A stretch of 64,000 nt of DNA, taken from Coleofasciculus sp. FACHB-T130 (GTDB taxonomy: Bacteria; Cyanobacteriota; Cyanobacteriia; Cyanobacteriales; FACHB-T130). The translations under genes and the position numbers were made by a program. The stretch is from positions 186,001 to 250,000 of the forward strand of contig NZ_JACJOG010000038.1 of NCBI RefSeq assembly GCF_014695375.1. Direction: 5' to 3'. A model generated the notes under the pieces. That model searched no databases. It was not told the DNA's origin and was given only the letters and a program-made list of their open reading frames with translations. Below, piece after piece: positions 48,652 through 58,029 of this stretch (position 1 is the first letter of the stretch; the number at the start of each line of letters is the position of its first letter).

Positions 48652-50301
48652 ATGAAGTGGGGACGCCTGTCTATTCATCGGTGGCGGTTCATCGGACAAT
48701 TCTTTTGTCTGTTTTGTCTTTGTTGTTTTCTCGCGATCAGCTGTGGGAAGCGACCGGCGTCTGATTCAGCGACTTCTCCCAGTCCTGGTGGTGCCAATTC
48801 GGGTCGGATTACCATCGGTACCACCCAGAAGCCACGGACGATGGACCCGGCAGATAATTACGAGCTAGCAGCCGTCTACTTGCTCTATAACCTGAGCGAT
48901 CGCCTGTATACCTACGAATTGGGAAGCACCCAACTCAAGCCGCAACTGGCGACGGCAATGCCGAAAGTGAGTCCAGACGGGTTAACTTACACCATTCCTG
49001 TGCGTCAGGGCGTCGTCTTCCATGATGGCACTCCTTTTAACGCCAAAGCGATGGAATTTTCCCTGCAACGCTTTATCGAAAATAAAGGAAAGCCGTCATT
49101 TCTTCTCGGCGATGCGGTGGACTCAGTGAAGGCAACTGGCGACTATGAGTTAACGATTAAGCTGAAAAAGCAGTTTGCTGCTTTTCCCGCCCTGCTGGCA
49201 TTTTCCGGTGCCGCTGCGGTTTCACCGAAAGCTTATGAAATTGGCGCTGGAAAGTTCAAGCCAAACACATTTGTGGGTACTGGCCCTTACAAGTTGGCTC
49301 AGTTTAGCAGTGAGTCGCAGCGATTGGATGTTTTTGACCAATACTGGGGCGAGAAACCAGTAAATAAAGGAATTGACGTGCAAGTGCTGAGTAATTCAGC
49401 CAACTTGTTTAACGCATTTCGCACGGGAGGCGTGGATGTCGCCTACCTATCCCTCGATCCCGACCAGATTGCCAGCTTGAAAGATGGGGCGACCAAAGGG
49501 AGCTGGCAAGCGATCGAGTCTCAGGGGAGTGCTGCTAGCTTTCTGGTGCTGAACACCAAGAGTAAGCCGCTAGATAACCCAGTCGTGCGCGGTGCGATCG
49601 CATCCATCGTCAACCGACCTTTGGTGAATGAGCGATCGCTCAAAAATCAAGCCGAACCTCTCTACAGCATGGTGCCCACTACCTTTGATGTCTACAAGCC
49701 AGTATTTAAAGACCAATACGGGGACGGCAATACCGAAAAAGCAAAACAACTGTTGCAGCAAGCGGGATACTCTCCTACCAATCCCTTGAAGCTGCAAATT
49801 TGGTATCCCTCGACTTCACCGACTCGCCGACTCGCTGCCAGTACCCTCAAAGCAGTGGCAGATCAAGAACTGGGAGGAACGCTGCAATTTGAAGTCAATA
49901 CTGTAGACTCCGCCACCTTCTTTAAAAGCGTCTCCCAAGGTCTTTATCAGACCGTCTTGCTGGATTGGTATCCAGACTTTCTCGACCCTGACAACTATGT
50001 TCAGCCATTTCTGGAGTGTCCGAAAGGATCGGTGGCAAACGGCTGTGAAGACGGCGCAAGCCAGAATCAGGGTTCCTTTTATTACAGCGATCGCATGAAC
50101 CAGCTGATTGCCCAAGAACGAAAAGAGCAAAACCCCGAAGCCCGCAAGAAGATTTTTGCGGATATTCAAGACCTACTGGCGAAAGACGTACCTTACGTTC
50201 CACTCTGGCAAAGTAAAGACTTCGCCTTTACCCAAAAAGGTGTCAGCGGTCTCCGCATCAACCCCACCCAGGATTTCGCCTTCTGGACAATTAAAAAGTA
50301 G
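48652..50301 (+). CDS. ABC transporter substrate-binding lipoprotein, family 5
   Basis: 549-aa extracytoplasmic binding protein of the peptide/nickel (SBP_bac_5) family. A signal peptide ends at a lipobox (LAISC, lipid-anchored Cys31). Core motifs are TIGTTQKPRTMDPADNYELA, YTIPVRQGVVFHDGTPFNAK and FVGTGPYKLAQF. It would deliver oligopeptides, nickel chelates or other solutes to the permease encoded next. The specific ligand cannot be told from the sequence. It precedes the permease gene by 150 bases, with a large hairpin between. Confidence 0.93.
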   Translation: MKWGRLSIHRWRFIGQFFCLFCLCCFLAISCGKRPASDSATSPSPGGANSGRITIGTTQKPRTMDPADNYELAAVYLLYNLSDRLYTYELGSTQLKPQLATAMPKVSPDGLTYTIPVRQGVVFHDGTPFNAKAMEFSLQRFIENKGKPSFLLGDAVDSVKATGDYELTIKLKKQFAAFPALLAFSGAAAVSPKAYEIGAGKFKPNTFVGTGPYKLAQFSSESQRLDVFDQYWGEKPVNKGIDVQVLSNSANLFNAFRTGGVDVAYLSLDPDQIASLKDGATKGSWQAIESQGSAASFLVLNTKSKPLDNPVVRGAIASIVNRPLVNERSLKNQAEPLYSMVPTTFDVYKPVFKDQYGDGNTEKAKQLLQQAGYSPTNPLKLQIWYPSTSPTRRLAASTLKAVADQELGGTLQFEVNTVDSATFFKSVSQGLYQTVLLDWYPDFLDPDNYVQPFLECPKGSVANGCEDGASQNQGSFYYSDRMNQLIAQERKEQNPEARKKIFADIQDLLAKDVPYVPLWQSKDFAFTQKGVSGLRINPTQDFAFWTIKK

Positions 50302-50354
50302 CGATCGCTTAGTTTTACAATTCCCTTTTAAACGCAGAGGAACACAAAGGGAAG

Positions 50355-50396
50355 CGCTTTCGTTACGCAGAGTTAAACCTCTGCGTAACGAAAGCG
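50355..50396. repeat. 18-bp perfect hairpin between binding-protein and permease genes
   Basis: CGCTTTCGTTACGCAGAG and CTCTGCGTAACGAAAGCG flank a 6-base loop. Around it, AACGCAGAGGAACACAAAGG and its inverted equivalents (CCTCTGCGAACCTTTGTGTT type, to about 50446) make a nested palindrome. There is no T run, so it is better explained as a repeat element that protects the upstream mRNA 3' end and lowers permease expression. Confidence 0.88.
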
Positions 50397-50451
50397 GCGC
50401 GACAGCGCTACCTTTGCGTAAACCTCTGCGAACCTTTGTGTTAAAACAGTA

Positions 50452-51477
50452 ATGTCACGCTCCAAAGCCCTACAGTCTTACATTTTCGTCCGCCTTCTCC
50501 TAGCACCCTTGATGCTATGGATCATCATCACCCTAGTGTTTTTGCTCCTCCGTGCCACCCCAGGCGACCCGGTGGATGCAGTTTTAGGCGGTCGCGCCCC
50601 AGAAAGCGTCAAAGAGCAATATCGTCAACAGTTGGGGCTATCAGATCCCTTGCCGTTGCAATATATTCGCTATCTGGGTTCTTTACTCAGTTTGAACTTG
50701 GGGACTTCGCTGACCAGTCAGGGTCAAGATGTTTGGGGTGAGATTCAGAAATACTTTCCCGCGACAGTAGAATTGGCAGTATTTAGTATGGCGATCGCTT
50801 TCCTAGTCGGCGTTGGCGTTGGCATCCTTTCCGCCACCCGCCCTGGCACGGCTTTAGACGCGAGCGGTCGTTTGTTTGGCATCATCACCTACTCGCTCCC
50901 GATATTCTGGGTAGGGATGATTCTACAGTTGATTTTCTCGGTTCAGCTAGGCTGGTTCCCGTTAGGATCGCGCTTTCCCCTAACTACAGCACCCCCGCCA
51001 CTCATCACGGGTCTTTATACGATTGATAGTCTCCTGAGCGGTAACTTTGAGCATTTTTTCACCGCATTGCATTATCTCGCCCTCCCCAGCTTGACCCTCG
51101 GAATCCTCCTTAGCGGGATTTTCGAGCGGATTGTCAGGGTGAACTTGAAGCAAACCCTTAAGGCGGATTATGTAGAAGCTGCTAGAGCCAGAGGCATTCC
51201 AGAATCGCGGATTCTCTTTGCCCACGCCCTAAAAAATGCCATGATTCCAGTGATTACCGTCCTGGGGCTGACTTTAGCCGCATTGCTTGGCGGCGCAGTT
51301 TTAACAGAAGTTACCTTCTCTTGGCCTGGTTTAGGAAATCGACTTTATGAAGCAATTTCTTTACGAGATTACCCTACCGTGCAGGGAATCATGGTATTTT
51401 TTGCGTCGATTGTTGTAGTTGCTAGCATTTTGATTGATATTATCAATGCTTACATCGACCCTCGAATTCGGTACTAA
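50452..51477 (+). CDS. ABC transporter permease (DppB/OppB type)
   Basis: 341-aa inner-membrane permease. A first transmembrane helix (LMLWIIITLVFLLLRATPGD) is followed by the family's N-terminal domain (GGRAPESVKEQYRQQLGLSD) and about five more helices. The EAA loop that contacts the ATPase is YVEAARARGIPESRILFAHA. It pairs with the binding protein upstream; the second permease (DppC type) and the ATPases are not in this window, so the transporter is completed elsewhere. Confidence 0.94.
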   Translation: MSRSKALQSYIFVRLLLAPLMLWIIITLVFLLLRATPGDPVDAVLGGRAPESVKEQYRQQLGLSDPLPLQYIRYLGSLLSLNLGTSLTSQGQDVWGEIQKYFPATVELAVFSMAIAFLVGVGVGILSATRPGTALDASGRLFGIITYSLPIFWVGMILQLIFSVQLGWFPLGSRFPLTTAPPPLITGLYTIDSLLSGNFEHFFTALHYLALPSLTLGILLSGIFERIVRVNLKQTLKADYVEAARARGIPESRILFAHALKNAMIPVITVLGLTLAALLGGAVLTEVTFSWPGLGNRLYEAISLRDYPTVQGIMVFFASIVVVASILIDIINAYIDPRIRY

Positions 51478-51899
51478 AACTGGCAACTCAGACAAAAAGA
51501 ATGGCTAAATTAATCGCTTTGGGTTGATAAGGGGAAATTAATTCAGCCATCTTGATTGGCTGCTGCCCTTGTTGCCAAAAACTCAGCACTATTAGGAACT
51601 TTATGGTGCTTCGGCTGCGGTATTGAGCGAGCGACAACCTTCACCTGTTGCAACGATTAGGTGAAGTATGGTGACGCAGAAGTGATGGAAGTGGTTGAAA
51701 ACCCGGTTCTTTAAGAAACCGGGTTTCTGATATGCAGCCTAATTTTAGGTTGATTAACGGACAGGAACGGTGTTTGAGAAGGTGGGAACTACGCGATCGC
51801 ACTGAGAGCCAAATGCCAGTTAATGAGATATCCAGCAAATTTCCCGATGAAGTAGGGAAAGGAAGCAGCCAATAATCTATTTAGATTTCCGGCTGCATA
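51478..51899. other. Spacer with terminator-like hairpin
   Basis: 422 bases without a gene. A hairpin at 51699-51726 is the only clear structure; the region before 51900 should contain the promoter of the large secreted protein. Confidence 0.6.
51699..51726. terminator. Terminator-like hairpin downstream of the permease gene
   Basis: AAACCCGGTT and AACCGGGTTT pair around a short loop, followed by TTCTGA. It resembles the common cyanobacterial AACCCGGTTT palindrome and lies 220 bases past the permease stop. Confidence 0.6.
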
Positions 51900-54224
51900 A
51901 TGCGTAGAATTCGGCTGCTTGCTTTAGCTACCATCAGCTTTGTTGCGACTCTAGTAGGCTCCTTCTTTGACCCGGTAACATTCCTGCACCGCCTTCTCGC
52001 AATAGCGCTCAGCACCGTTTTTACCCTCAATATGGGTATTAGCAGTACCCATACCGATACCTCCTCTGTTGCCGTTGCTGCTGACTCACCTGCCATTCAA
52101 ACTGCATTCAACAATAAGCTGAATCAATTGGCTTCTGAGTCGCAACAACCGCAAATCCTAGCAAGCCAACCCAGCCCTTTTGAGAAAACCGCCCCGACAA
52201 ATTACTGTGGTTCTGGCACCATCACCAAACCCACCAGAGGAATCGATACAGACACAAGAGTGTATTCCGTTTTCTATGACTTCAGCCGAGGTCAAGAGTC
52301 AGTGAATTCTGCCGCTTGTGGTCGGGAATATTGGATTCCAGCCGAGCAAAGCAATCCTTATTACGGACTTGTATTTGTTTATTGGGTAGATGGATACAAA
52401 AATCGCGTTTCTTCTACTCGTTATGTGGAAACGAACAACGGGAAACTCATTGTTTGGGATGGTAATCCAGTCAATCCTCTACTGAGAAGAATCTTAACGC
52501 GGCAAGATGGAAACCAAGCCCTTTCTCATGCGATCGCGCGGATTCTGAATTGGAGGCAGCTAAGGCGCATTCAGACTGCCTCTATCCCCCAAACCCTTAT
52601 AAATAACCAGAACCAACCTCCTACAGCAGCCCAAACCGCCTCTACTCCTGCCTCCCCAAACCCTCAAACCAGCAAAACAGCAACTCAAAACTACTGCGGC
52701 TCTGGGATGCTAACTCAACCCGGTAAAGGAGTTGATAAGGATGGTCGCCTGTACTATGTTTTCCATCACTTCAATCGAGTTCCAGAGAAAGTGAATCCTG
52801 CCGCCTGCGGTCGGGAGTATTGGATTCCAGTTGAACGCAGTAATCCTAACTACGGTCTTGTATTTGCTTATTTGGTGGATGGTCAAAAAAATCGCGTTTC
52901 TTCAATCCGTTATGTGGAAACCCGCAAACGGCAGCTGATCGTTTGGAATGGGAATGCAAACTCTCAACTCCGGAGAACCACGAGGCAGCGAAACGGAACC
53001 CAAGTGATTTTTCAAAATTGGTTCCGGATGGTTCTGAGTCAGAAAAAGCTGATGGGTCAAGGTCAGACCATCTATACTCCTCCGACAACTGCTCAGACAC
53101 CCGCAACTCCTCCCCTAACCCCCGCAACGCCTCAACCCGTACCCAACACTCCCCAAACCAGTAATCCATTGCTAATTGGTTTTGGTGGCGACACTAGCAA
53201 CGTAGAAGGAACTTGGATGCACAGCCTTGACGTTGCCAAAGAAGTCGGTTTACCCAAACCGAAAGCTGCATCGCTTGGGGTGGAGGTGGGATGGCAACCC
53301 ATCTGGTTTGGTTGTGTCGCCGGTCAGAAAACTTGCGCCACGACAGACCGGATGTTTAAAGAAGGGGTTGTCCCCGTCTTTATCGTTAACTTGATTACCC
53401 ACGATGTCCAAAGTAAAAAAACTTGGGCTGAAATTGAAGCCAGAAAGAGTTGGTACTTCTCGGAGTTAGATCGCCTCGCGAAAGATGTACTCTCTAAAAC
53501 CCAAGGGACGGTGTATGTATCGCTGGAACCGGAGCATAATCTGGTAGGAACGCTCCGCGATCCCGTCAATGCCAATTATGGGTGGGATGCCAGTATTCCG
53601 CAGAAGTTCGGGCAGTTAATGGCTGAAGCTGCCCAAAGATTACGTACCTCAGCGAATTCGGTTCCGGGACTGAATTTGAAAGTGGGTTTGGCTTTCGGTG
53701 ACTTCAATGCCTCCCCCACGGGTCTGCAAAACTATTTACCTGATTTGAAGGCGGCTGCACCGGGAGTCGATTTCTTTGGGTTTCAAGTAACCCAAGGCCC
53801 CTGGCGGAATGACGGAAACGGATGCCAACGCTTAACCCCCGATCAAGCGAAGCTTTATGATATGCCCGACCGAGTAATTGCGATCGCCCAATTCATCCAA
53901 ACCCAACTGCAAAAGCCGTCTCTGATCGATTACTTTTTCCTGATGGCTGATGCTGGCACCGATTGGGACGAGGGAGGCGCGAAAGTTTACCAGGAATTAC
54001 AACAGCGCTCCTTAGAACTGCAAAACGCTGGATTGATTGGCTTGTTGCACTTTACCCTCATTGATACGCCACAATCTGCTCCAAACTCGTACTGGTGTGA
54101 CGGTGAGAAAAATCGGGGTATTATCAAGCCCGCAGCCCAACTTTCTAATTTCAGTTACAAGCGCCCTCTTCAGCTAAAAAAGATGGGCAAGGCACTGGGA
54201 GATTGGATTGACGCTCAAAGCTAA
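51900..54224 (+). CDS. Large exported protein with duplicated domain and glycosidase-like C-terminus
   Basis: 774-aa protein. A basic start and hydrophobic helix suggest export. Two copies of a ~90-residue domain (about residues 101-192 and 264-355) share NYCGSG, PAACGREYWIP, NYGLVFAY and RVSS.RYVET; each has two cysteines that could bridge. A Pro/Thr-rich linker leads to a C-terminal domain (about 422-760) that starts LLIGFGGDTSNVEGTWMH and contains VYVSLEPEHN and LNLKVGLAFGDFN, with the alternating strand/helix pattern of a TIM barrel and acidic residues as in glycoside hydrolases. I cannot name the family. A cell-wall or polysaccharide-binding enzyme is a reasonable guess. Confidence 0.75.
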   Translation: MRRIRLLALATISFVATLVGSFFDPVTFLHRLLAIALSTVFTLNMGISSTHTDTSSVAVAADSPAIQTAFNNKLNQLASESQQPQILASQPSPFEKTAPTNYCGSGTITKPTRGIDTDTRVYSVFYDFSRGQESVNSAACGREYWIPAEQSNPYYGLVFVYWVDGYKNRVSSTRYVETNNGKLIVWDGNPVNPLLRRILTRQDGNQALSHAIARILNWRQLRRIQTASIPQTLINNQNQPPTAAQTASTPASPNPQTSKTATQNYCGSGMLTQPGKGVDKDGRLYYVFHHFNRVPEKVNPAACGREYWIPVERSNPNYGLVFAYLVDGQKNRVSSIRYVETRKRQLIVWNGNANSQLRRTTRQRNGTQVIFQNWFRMVLSQKKLMGQGQTIYTPPTTAQTPATPPLTPATPQPVPNTPQTSNPLLIGFGGDTSNVEGTWMHSLDVAKEVGLPKPKAASLGVEVGWQPIWFGCVAGQKTCATTDRMFKEGVVPVFIVNLITHDVQSKKTWAEIEARKSWYFSELDRLAKDVLSKTQGTVYVSLEPEHNLVGTLRDPVNANYGWDASIPQKFGQLMAEAAQRLRTSANSVPGLNLKVGLAFGDFNASPTGLQNYLPDLKAAAPGVDFFGFQVTQGPWRNDGNGCQRLTPDQAKLYDMPDRVIAIAQFIQTQLQKPSLIDYFFLMADAGTDWDEGGAKVYQELQQRSLELQNAGLIGLLHFTLIDTPQSAPNSYWCDGEKNRGIIKPAAQLSNFSYKRPLQLKKMGKALGDWIDAQS

Positions 54225-54350
54225 ACGAGTGCATTTCGCCCAGTCACGATCCTTTCTGGTGGGGCAGATAGAATGCTCTGCGTGTTTGTGCGATCGCCAA
54301 CTCTCTTGATAATCCAAGGTTTTCTTTAGAAAGAATTTAGAATCCTTGCG

Positions 54351-54356
54351 TATAAT
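54351..54356 (+). promoter_or_regulatory. Candidate -10 element upstream of rpaA
   Basis: A perfect TATAAT lies 75 bases before the rpaA ATG, preceded by TTGCG. No good -35 hexamer is seen at the usual distance, so the call is tentative. Confidence 0.3.
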
Positions 54357-54431
54357 CTGTACAGGAATCTTTGGATTCCGATAAAGGTTCTTATAGAAAC
54401 TTTAAAATACTGTAGCAATAATTTAGTAGTG

Positions 54432-55160
54432 ATGCCCCGGATACTCGTCATCGACGACGACGCTGCGATCGCAGAATTAGTTACCATCAATCTGGAAATG
54501 GCTGGATACGATGTCAGCCAAGCACCAGATGGCATTAAAGGTCAGGCACTGGCTTTGCAACTGCAACCAGACCTGATTATGCTTGACCTAATGCTGCCCA
54601 ATGTGGACGGTTTCACCGTCTGCCAGCGGTTGCGGCGGGATGAACGCACTGCCGATATTCCGGTGTTAATGTTGACAGCACTGGGTCAGACTCAAGATAA
54701 GGTAGAAGGCTTTAATGCCGGAGCCGATGATTACCTGACCAAGCCGTTTGAACTCGAAGAAATGCTGGCACGGGTCAGAGCCTTGCTGCGACGAACAGAC
54801 CGTATTCCCCAAGCCGCCAAACACTCGGAAATCTTGCACTATGGCTCTTTAACCTTAGTCCCAGAACGCTTTGAGGCTATTTGGTTCAATCAGACAGTGA
54901 AGTTAACGCATCTGGAGTTTGAATTACTGCACTGCTTACTCCAGCGTCATGGTCAAACCGTTTCTCCTAGTGAAATCCTGCGGGAAGTTTGGGGCTACGA
55001 TCCCGACGATGACATTGAAACGATTCGGGTGCATATTCGGCACTTGAGAACGAAGCTAGAACCCGATCCCCGCCACCCGCGCTATATTAAGACCGTCTAT
55101 GGTGCGGGCTACTGTCTGGAGTTGCCGACTGAAGAGCAAGTTAGCACAGACGCAAGCTGA
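54432..55160 (+). CDS. rpaA: Response regulator RpaA
   Basis: 242-aa OmpR-family regulator. The REC domain (residues 1-120) has phospho-Asp in [14 protein letters not shown] and Lys in DYLTKPFE; the winged helix DNA-binding domain (about 135-235) contains [33 protein letters not shown] and [14 protein letters not shown]. The sequence follows cyanobacterial RpaA closely, including [16 protein letters not shown]. RpaA is the output regulator of the circadian system, receiving phosphate from SasA, and also affects phycobilisome-photosystem coupling. ATG 54432 is used; an adjoining GTG is in frame. It converges with a light-sensor-type kinase gene. RpaA rather than RpaB is favoured but made from memory. 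Confidence 0.88.
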   Translation: MPRILVIDDDAAIAELVTINLEMAGYDVSQAPDGIKGQALALQLQPDLIMLDLMLPNVDGFTVCQRLRRDERTADIPVLMLTALGQTQDKVEGFNAGADDYLTKPFELEEMLARVRALLRRTDRIPQAAKHSEILHYGSLTLVPERFEAIWFNQTVKLTHLEFELLHCLLQRHGQTVSPSEILREVWGYDPDDDIETIRVHIRHLRTKLEPDPRHPRYIKTVYGAGYCLELPTEEQVSTDAS

Positions 55161-55327
55161 TTGATTGTTGATTTGCCTGTGTTGTGTTCATCAAGATGTG
55201 TTCATCAACAGCCCTTTCTTCCTAGGTGGGGAAGGTCTGCTTGAAGAAAATGGAACGGTTCTAAGCTTCCCGGAGAAAGCAAAAAAACCGACCTTGGCAA
55301 GCAGGGAGTGCCAAGCATAAGGGAGTG

Positions 55328-57799
55328 TTAAGCCACCCGATGGGGCTGTATAGATAGAGGAATTGGGCAATGCGCCCCTAAAAGAGATTCCTCTTCTACC
55401 TTCTGGATCGGAATTTCGATAATAAACTCTGTTCCCTTTCCCGGTGTTGACACGCACTCGAGTTGACCCCCGTGACGTTCAACCACAACTTGGTAGCTAA
55501 TGGACAAGCCCAAGCCAGTCCCTTTTCCCACGGCTTTCGTCGTAAAGAAGGGGTCAAAAATTTGTTTCTGAATTGCTTCGGGAATGCCAGGGCCATTATC
55601 CGCAATCCTGATGACAACAGAGGCAGGATTGGGACTTAGGGATGTAGGGCTTTGCCCTTCTCGAAGGGTGGGATGAGGATTGGCATTGAATTCATCCTTT
55701 ATCCTGATTCCTTCATCCTTCAAAGAGGTGCGAATGGTAATCTGGCTGGGGTTGGCTTTGAGATCCTCCGGCGTCAGCGATGCTCCTCCTGCGGAGACTT
55801 GCTGGGCATTGTATTCTTCTAAAGCATCAATTGCATTACTGAGGAGATTCATAAACACTTGGTTGAGTTGCCCAGCGTAACAATCTACTTTGGGCAAATC
55901 GCCGTATTCTTTAATAATCTGAATTTTGGGATGGGAGCTGTCTTCTTTCAACCGATGCTGCAAAATCAACAGCGTGTTATCTATGCCCTCATGAATATCA
56001 ACCGCCTTCTTCTGGGATTCATCCAGGCGGGAGAAATTCCGCAGCGACAAGACCAAATCGCGGATGCGGTCGGCTCCCATTTTCATGGAAGTCAGTAGTT
56101 TGGGAAAATCTTCCACCAAGAAATCTAAATCGATATCCTGATTTGCAACTTGAATTTCGGTAGGGGGTTTGGGAAAGTGCTTTTGATAGAGATTTAACAG
56201 GTTCAGCAGGTCATGAGCATACTGATTCGCATGGTCGAGATTGCCGTAGATGAAGGAGACTGGATTATTAATTTCATGGGCAACACCTGCAACCAACTGC
56301 CCTAAACTGGACATCTTTTCGCTCTGAATTAGCTGAGATTGGGTTTGTCCCAATTCTCCCAAGGTTCGTTTTAGTTGGGTTGTTTGTTCTTTTAGCTGCG
56401 CTTCTGATTTCAGCCAAGCGATTTCTGCCTGTTTGCGTTCGACCAGTTCGGCGTTTAGCTGTTGGAAGAGAGTGGATTGCTTAATTGCGATCGCTAGCTG
56501 CACGCTCAGCTGTTTGAGCAATTCTACTTCTGATTCTTGCCATTTTCGGGGTTCTCGACAGTGATGGGCAATCAGCAACCCCCATAAATTTTCCCCTTGC
56601 AGAATCGGAACTACCAAGTTAGCTCTCACCTGAAACTGGGCAAGTAAATCAATATGGCATTGTTGGATACCAGCAGTATAGATATTGTCAATCGCTCGAA
56701 CCCGACCTTGCTGGTATGGCGAGACGTAGCTTTTCCCAAAGCAAGGATCTTGGATGCTGGTTCCTAAAATAGGCGTCCAATCCTCACCGACCGACTCTAC
56801 AACCACAACTCCGTTCCGATCTGGATCGAAGCGGTAAATGAGTACCCGGTCAGTAGAGAGAAAATGGCGCACTTCTGCCACAGTTGTATTGAGAACTTCT
56901 TCTAAATCTAGAGACTGACGGATGCGCTTAGCGATCGCTCCGACCAGCCGTTCTCTCAAAAATTGCTGTCGCGACGCTTCCTCTGCTTGCTTGCGTTCGG
57001 TAATATCCATCACCGTTCCCATCATCCGCACGCACTTCCCCGTATTGTCGCGCACAACGGCACCCCGTGACGCCACCCAGCCAATTCCATCAGGACGAAT
57101 TACGCGATACTCCATCTTTAAGTCTTTCCCGACTTCTACGATGCTCGCAATCTCAAGTCCCACGCGGTAGCAATCTTCAGGATGAATGCATTGGAGATAA
57201 GCCTCGTAGGTGCCAGTAAAGGAACCAGGAGCCAGACCAAAAATCCCTTCCACCTCTTCAGACCAAGTCACCCGATTGGTTCCCAGATCCCAGTCCCAAA
57301 CCCCCATACTTGCCGCACCCAGAGCCAGCCGCAGCCGCGTTTCCCCTTCGCACTGCGCCTCTTGGGCGGCTTTACGCTCGGTAATATCCGTCTGGACGCC
57401 AATAAATTGCGTCACCCGACCCTCGTCGTCATACACCGGCGAAATACTCAGGTCATTCCAGAAAGGCGTCCCATCTTTGCGATAGTTCTTGAGAACAACC
57501 TGGCATTCTTTCCCCGTCCGCACGGCTTGACGAATTTGCTCAATTGCGGCTGGATCTGTATCATTTCCTTGCAAAAATCGGCAGTTTCGTCCCAAAACTT
57601 CGGCGGTCGAATACCCGGTTATTTTTTCAAAGGCAGGATTGCAATAGATAATTGGATTATTTGGCAGACTGGCGTCGCTAATGACGATGCCACAGCTGGT
57701 TGCTGCCATCGCTCGGTCATACAGCCTTAGTGTCCCCGTGTCCCCTTGGTGCCCCGTGAGGTCTTGGAACTCCCCACATCTAGCTTGCTGGCTTGCCAT
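55328..57799 (-). CDS. LOV-PAS-bilin GAF sensor histidine kinase
   Basis: 823-aa soluble kinase. Domain 1 (about residues 28-142) is a PAS domain with the full LOV signature: GRNCRFLQG with the flavin-adduct Cys73, NYRKDG (Asn105), FWND (Asn115) and FIGVQ (Gln136). Domain 2 (about 155-270) is an ordinary PAS. Domain 3 (about 285-455) is a GAF with both cyanobacteriochrome cysteines: Cys353 in DPCF and Cys381 in QQCHIDLL. A coiled linker, the H box with His508 (VAGVAHEINNP) and an HATPase with NLLSNAID, DNGPGIP and GKGTGLGLS follow. A ~30-residue insert interrupts the HATPase. No receiver is attached; rpaA lies convergent downstream. Dual flavin and bilin light sensing is inferred. Confidence 0.92.
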   Translation of the reverse strand: MASQQARCGEFQDLTGHQGDTGTLRLYDRAMAATSCGIVISDASLPNNPIIYCNPAFEKITGYSTAEVLGRNCRFLQGNDTDPAAIEQIRQAVRTGKECQVVLKNYRKDGTPFWNDLSISPVYDDEGRVTQFIGVQTDITERKAAQEAQCEGETRLRLALGAASMGVWDWDLGTNRVTWSEEVEGIFGLAPGSFTGTYEAYLQCIHPEDCYRVGLEIASIVEVGKDLKMEYRVIRPDGIGWVASRGAVVRDNTGKCVRMMGTVMDITERKQAEEASRQQFLRERLVGAIAKRIRQSLDLEEVLNTTVAEVRHFLSTDRVLIYRFDPDRNGVVVVESVGEDWTPILGTSIQDPCFGKSYVSPYQQGRVRAIDNIYTAGIQQCHIDLLAQFQVRANLVVPILQGENLWGLLIAHHCREPRKWQESEVELLKQLSVQLAIAIKQSTLFQQLNAELVERKQAEIAWLKSEAQLKEQTTQLKRTLGELGQTQSQLIQSEKMSSLGQLVAGVAHEINNPVSFIYGNLDHANQYAHDLLNLLNLYQKHFPKPPTEIQVANQDIDLDFLVEDFPKLLTSMKMGADRIRDLVLSLRNFSRLDESQKKAVDIHEGIDNTLLILQHRLKEDSSHPKIQIIKEYGDLPKVDCYAGQLNQVFMNLLSNAIDALEEYNAQQVSAGGASLTPEDLKANPSQITIRTSLKDEGIRIKDEFNANPHPTLREGQSPTSLSPNPASVVIRIADNGPGIPEAIQKQIFDPFFTTKAVGKGTGLGLSISYQVVVERHGGQLECVSTPGKGTEFIIEIPIQKVEEESLLGAHCPIPLSIQPHRVA

Positions 57800-58029
57800 C
57801 AGAATTTAAGAACCGAACGTTAACAGCCTTTCTTCAAGATAAATCAATATTAAAAATAACTTAAATATTCCCGAAGATAGATCCCCCGCTTTTCTATCAT
57901 AAATAAAGCATTTTTGCCAAGATAATATCTAAAATTAAGTCTCATCAAAACAAAGCAAAATCGGGAATTTCCCAGAATCGAGAAATTGCCACAAAAGCCT
58001 AGCAGTCGGTAAAAAATTTACAGCCAGTA

